A stretch of DNA of 64,000 nt from UTCHB3 sp964625575 (GTDB lineage Bacteria > Bacteroidota > Ignavibacteria > Ignavibacteriales > Ignavibacteriaceae). The stretch spans positions 1 to 64,000 of the forward strand of contig CAZVBQ010000005.1 of the NCBI GenBank assembly GCA_964625575.1. Reading direction: 5' to 3'. The position numbers and the translations under genes are program-made. Numbering within the stretch: position 1 is the first letter of the stretch; every line of letters begins with the position of its first letter. This document shows, piece after piece, positions 61,830 to 64,000 of this stretch. A model generated the notes under the pieces. That model ran no database searches and was not told the DNA's origin. It was given only the letters and a program-made list of their open reading frames with translations.

Positions 61830-63941
61830 ATGATGTACACAAAAGAAGTTGAAGTAGGCGGCAAGATACTGAGCTTTGAGACGGGTCGTTTCGCCCGTCA
61901 GGCCTCAGGCTCGGTTATGGTCCGTTATGGCGACACGATGGTTCTCGTGGCTGCCGTGGCTTCACCAAAGGCGATGGAAGGGATCGATTTCTTCCCCCTT
62001 CAGGTTGAATACCGCGAAAAATTTGCCGCTGTTGGCAAATTCCCCGGCGGATTCTTCAAAAGGGAAGGAAAGCCTTCTGAGAAAGAAGTGCTTACCGCCA
62101 GGTTGATCGATCGCCCCATCAGACCTCTCTTCGATGATAACTACCGCAATGAGACACAGGTTGTAGCGAACACGCACTCGTTCGACAAAGAGAACGATCC
62201 CGATGTTATCGCCATCTGCGGTGCCTCGGCTGCCCTCTCCGTATCAGATATCCCCTTCCTCGGACCGATCGCAGGTGTGAGAGTTGGAAGGGTTGACGGT
62301 CAATTCGTGGTAAATCCAACCTTCGATCAGCTCGCTCTCAGCGATATCGAACTCGTGGTTGCAGGTACTGAAGACTCGATCATGATGGTTGAAGGTGAAG
62401 CACATGAAGTATCTGAAGAGGTTATGCTTGCCGCGCTCTCTTTCGCGCAGGAGCAGATCGCCAAAATAGTTATCGCCATCAAAGAGTTCGCCGCCGAATG
62501 CGGAAAACCCAAAATGAAGGTAACTCCGAAAGAGCTCGATCAGAATCTTTTAGCGGATGTCAAAGCCCTTGCTTACGACAAGCTTGACTCGATCATCAGC
62601 ACTGTAATGGCAAAACAGGAAAGAAGCGATGCCTTCGACGCGGTCTTCAAAGAGACCAACGAAGCCCTCGCCGAAAAATATCCCGAGATGGAAAACACCA
62701 TCAACGGAATCCTGCACGACTTCCAGTATGAATTGATCAGGAAGTGCATCCTCGAGAAGAATCTCAGACTCGACGGCAGAAAAACACACGAGATCAGACC
62801 GATCACAATTGATCTGGGGGTTCTTCCCAGAACACACGCTTCAGCTCTTTTCACAAGAGGTGAAACACAGAGTCTTACCACACTTACCCTTGGATCAAAG
62901 AATGATCAGCAGACCATCGATGGTCTCATGGAAGAGTCGGTAAAAAGATTCAATCTTCATTACAACTTCCCTCCATTCTCGGTTGGTGAAGTTGGAAGAT
63001 ACTCGGGTGTTGGCAGAAGGGAAGTCGGTCACGGCAACCTCGCTGAAAGATCGCTCAAAAACATGCTGCCCGCTGAAAAGGATTTCCCTTATGCCATCAG
63101 GCTTGTAAGTGACATTCTTGAATCGAACGGTTCATCTTCAATGGCTACAGTTTGCGCCGGTTCGCTCGCCCTGATGGATGGAGGTGTTCCCGTAAAGAAA
63201 GCAATTGCCGGTATCGCGATGGGACTCATTAAAGAAGGCGACGCCTTCGCGGTTCTCTCAGATATCCTTGGTAACGAAGATCACTTTGGTGACATGGACT
63301 TCAAAGTTGCCGGTTCAGCCGAAGGCATTACAGGTTTCCAGATGGACATAAAGATCAAAGGCGTATCGTTCGAGATCATGGAGATCGCGCTTCGCCAGGC
63401 GAAAGAAGGCAGGCTGCACATCCTTGGAATAATGAACAATGCCATTCAGGCCCCGAGAGAAGAGATATGCTCATTCGCTCCGACACTCGTTTCACTTACA
63501 GTTCCCACTGACCTTATCGGTTCGATAATCGGACCGGGTGGAAAGACCATTCAGGGAATGCAGAAGGAATTCGGTGTTGATATCTCTATCGAAGATGACG
63601 GCACGGTTCAGATCGCGGGACCTGACGGTGAGTCTGCAAATGCGGCAGCCACCAGGATCCGTTTGATGACCACACAGCCCGTGGTCGGTGAAGTTTACGA
63701 CGGTGTTGTAACCAAACTCATGGAGTTTGGCGCCCTCGTTGAGATACTTCCCGGCAAGTCAGGGTTGATGCACATTTCCGAAATTGACATGAAGAAAGTG
63801 CACAAGGTTACCGACTACTTCAAGGAAGGTGACAAAGTTAAAGTTAAGCTGCTCCGCATTGAGGGTGGCAAATACAGCCTTAGCCGCAAAGCCCTTCTTA
63901 AAGAAGCCGCTGCTGCTGAAGCTCCCAAAAAAGAAGACTAA
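61830..63941 (+). CDS. pnp: Polynucleotide phosphorylase
   Basis: A 703-residue 3'-5' phosphorolytic RNase and degradosome component. Two RNase PH domains (about 5-220 and 315-540, with FNLHYNFPPFSVGE and SDILESNGSSSMAT) flank a helical domain. KH (about 555-615, with IIGPGGKTI) and S1 (about 620-690) follow. ATG 61830 and ATG 61833 are both possible. A terminator-like hairpin follows the stop. Confidence 0.98.
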   Translation: MMYTKEVEVGGKILSFETGRFARQASGSVMVRYGDTMVLVAAVASPKAMEGIDFFPLQVEYREKFAAVGKFPGGFFKREGKPSEKEVLTARLIDRPIRPLFDDNYRNETQVVANTHSFDKENDPDVIAICGASAALSVSDIPFLGPIAGVRVGRVDGQFVVNPTFDQLALSDIELVVAGTEDSIMMVEGEAHEVSEEVMLAALSFAQEQIAKIVIAIKEFAAECGKPKMKVTPKELDQNLLADVKALAYDKLDSIISTVMAKQERSDAFDAVFKETNEALAEKYPEMENTINGILHDFQYELIRKCILEKNLRLDGRKTHEIRPITIDLGVLPRTHASALFTRGETQSLTTLTLGSKNDQQTIDGLMEESVKRFNLHYNFPPFSVGEVGRYSGVGRREVGHGNLAERSLKNMLPAEKDFPYAIRLVSDILESNGSSSMATVCAGSLALMDGGVPVKKAIAGIAMGLIKEGDAFAVLSDILGNEDHFGDMDFKVAGSAEGITGFQMDIKIKGVSFEIMEIALRQAKEGRLHILGIMNNAIQAPREEICSFAPTLVSLTVPTDLIGSIIGPGGKTIQGMQKEFGVDISIEDDGTVQIAGPDGESANAAATRIRLMTTQPVVGEVYDGVVTKLMEFGALVEILPGKSGLMHISEIDMKKVHKVTDYFKEGDKVKVKLLRIEGGKYSLSRKALLKEAAAAEAPKKED

Positions 63942-63951
63942 TAATTAACAT

Positions 63952-63982
63952 GGCTGACCCCGCGGAGGGGTCAGCCTGTTTC
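63952..63982 (+). terminator. Probable terminator after pnp
   Basis: A perfect 10-bp stem GGCTGACCCC (63952-63961) pairs with GGGGTCAGCC (63967-63976) around loop GCGGA. The tail TGTTTC is poor in T's, so termination may be inefficient or the stem may protect the 3' end. Confidence 0.7.
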
Positions 63983-64000
63983 ACCACCAAGTTTTGAAAT

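Overview
This 64 kb window is almost entirely bacterial housekeeping DNA. The resident primary sigma factor is a short form with no region 1.1, and several intergenic regions carry promoters of the TTTG / TAnnTTTG type. Together these point to the Bacteroidota-Chlorobiota-Ignavibacteriota branch. An Ignavibacteria-like organism is my inference, helped by the B12-dependent ribonucleotide reductase, the stand-alone microcompartment vertex proteins and the wide use of TTG/GTG starts. I see no phage, insertion sequence or CRISPR array.

Positions 1-30,720 are one long + strand run for translation and transcription: partial tRNA-Thr, rpmG, tRNA-Trp, secE, nusG, rplKAJL, a terminator and probable promoter, rpoBC, a terminator with extra hairpins, a strong promoter, the str genes (rpsL, rpsG, fusA, tuf), and then the fused S10, spc and alpha operons from rpsJ to rplQ. 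A tRNA-Gln gene sits inside the spc operon between rplR and rpsE, and adk is absent between secY and map.

Positions 30,721-36,719 (+) hold engB, a GAF protein with a degenerate GGDEF-like end, deoB (apparently starting at an ATC codon), two EutN/CcmL vertex proteins, the primary sigma factor and an NlpC/P60 lipoprotein. Positions 36,756-43,164 hold a TlpA-like lipoprotein (-), an exonuclease/GIY-YIG/UVR repair protein (+), and a LiaF / sensor kinase / LytTR regulator operon (-). Next come nrdJ and a CorC/HlyC-type membrane protein (+), then a minus-strand signalling operon: a 1211-residue hybrid kinase whose last receiver domain runs straight into the second half of a CheR methyltransferase, a CheB methylesterase domain and a second hybrid kinase.

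Positions 54,890-63,982 (+) are the rimP-nusA-infB-rbfA-truB-ribF-rpsO-pnp operon. A strong promoter is followed within a few bases by a hairpin with nine T's, a good candidate for attenuation control.

The points most worth following up are the kinase-CheR chimera, the ATC start of deoB, the deoB/EutN association, the rimP leader attenuator, the tRNA inside the ribosomal protein operon, and the shared promoter grammar that links the promoters to the sigma factor encoded here.
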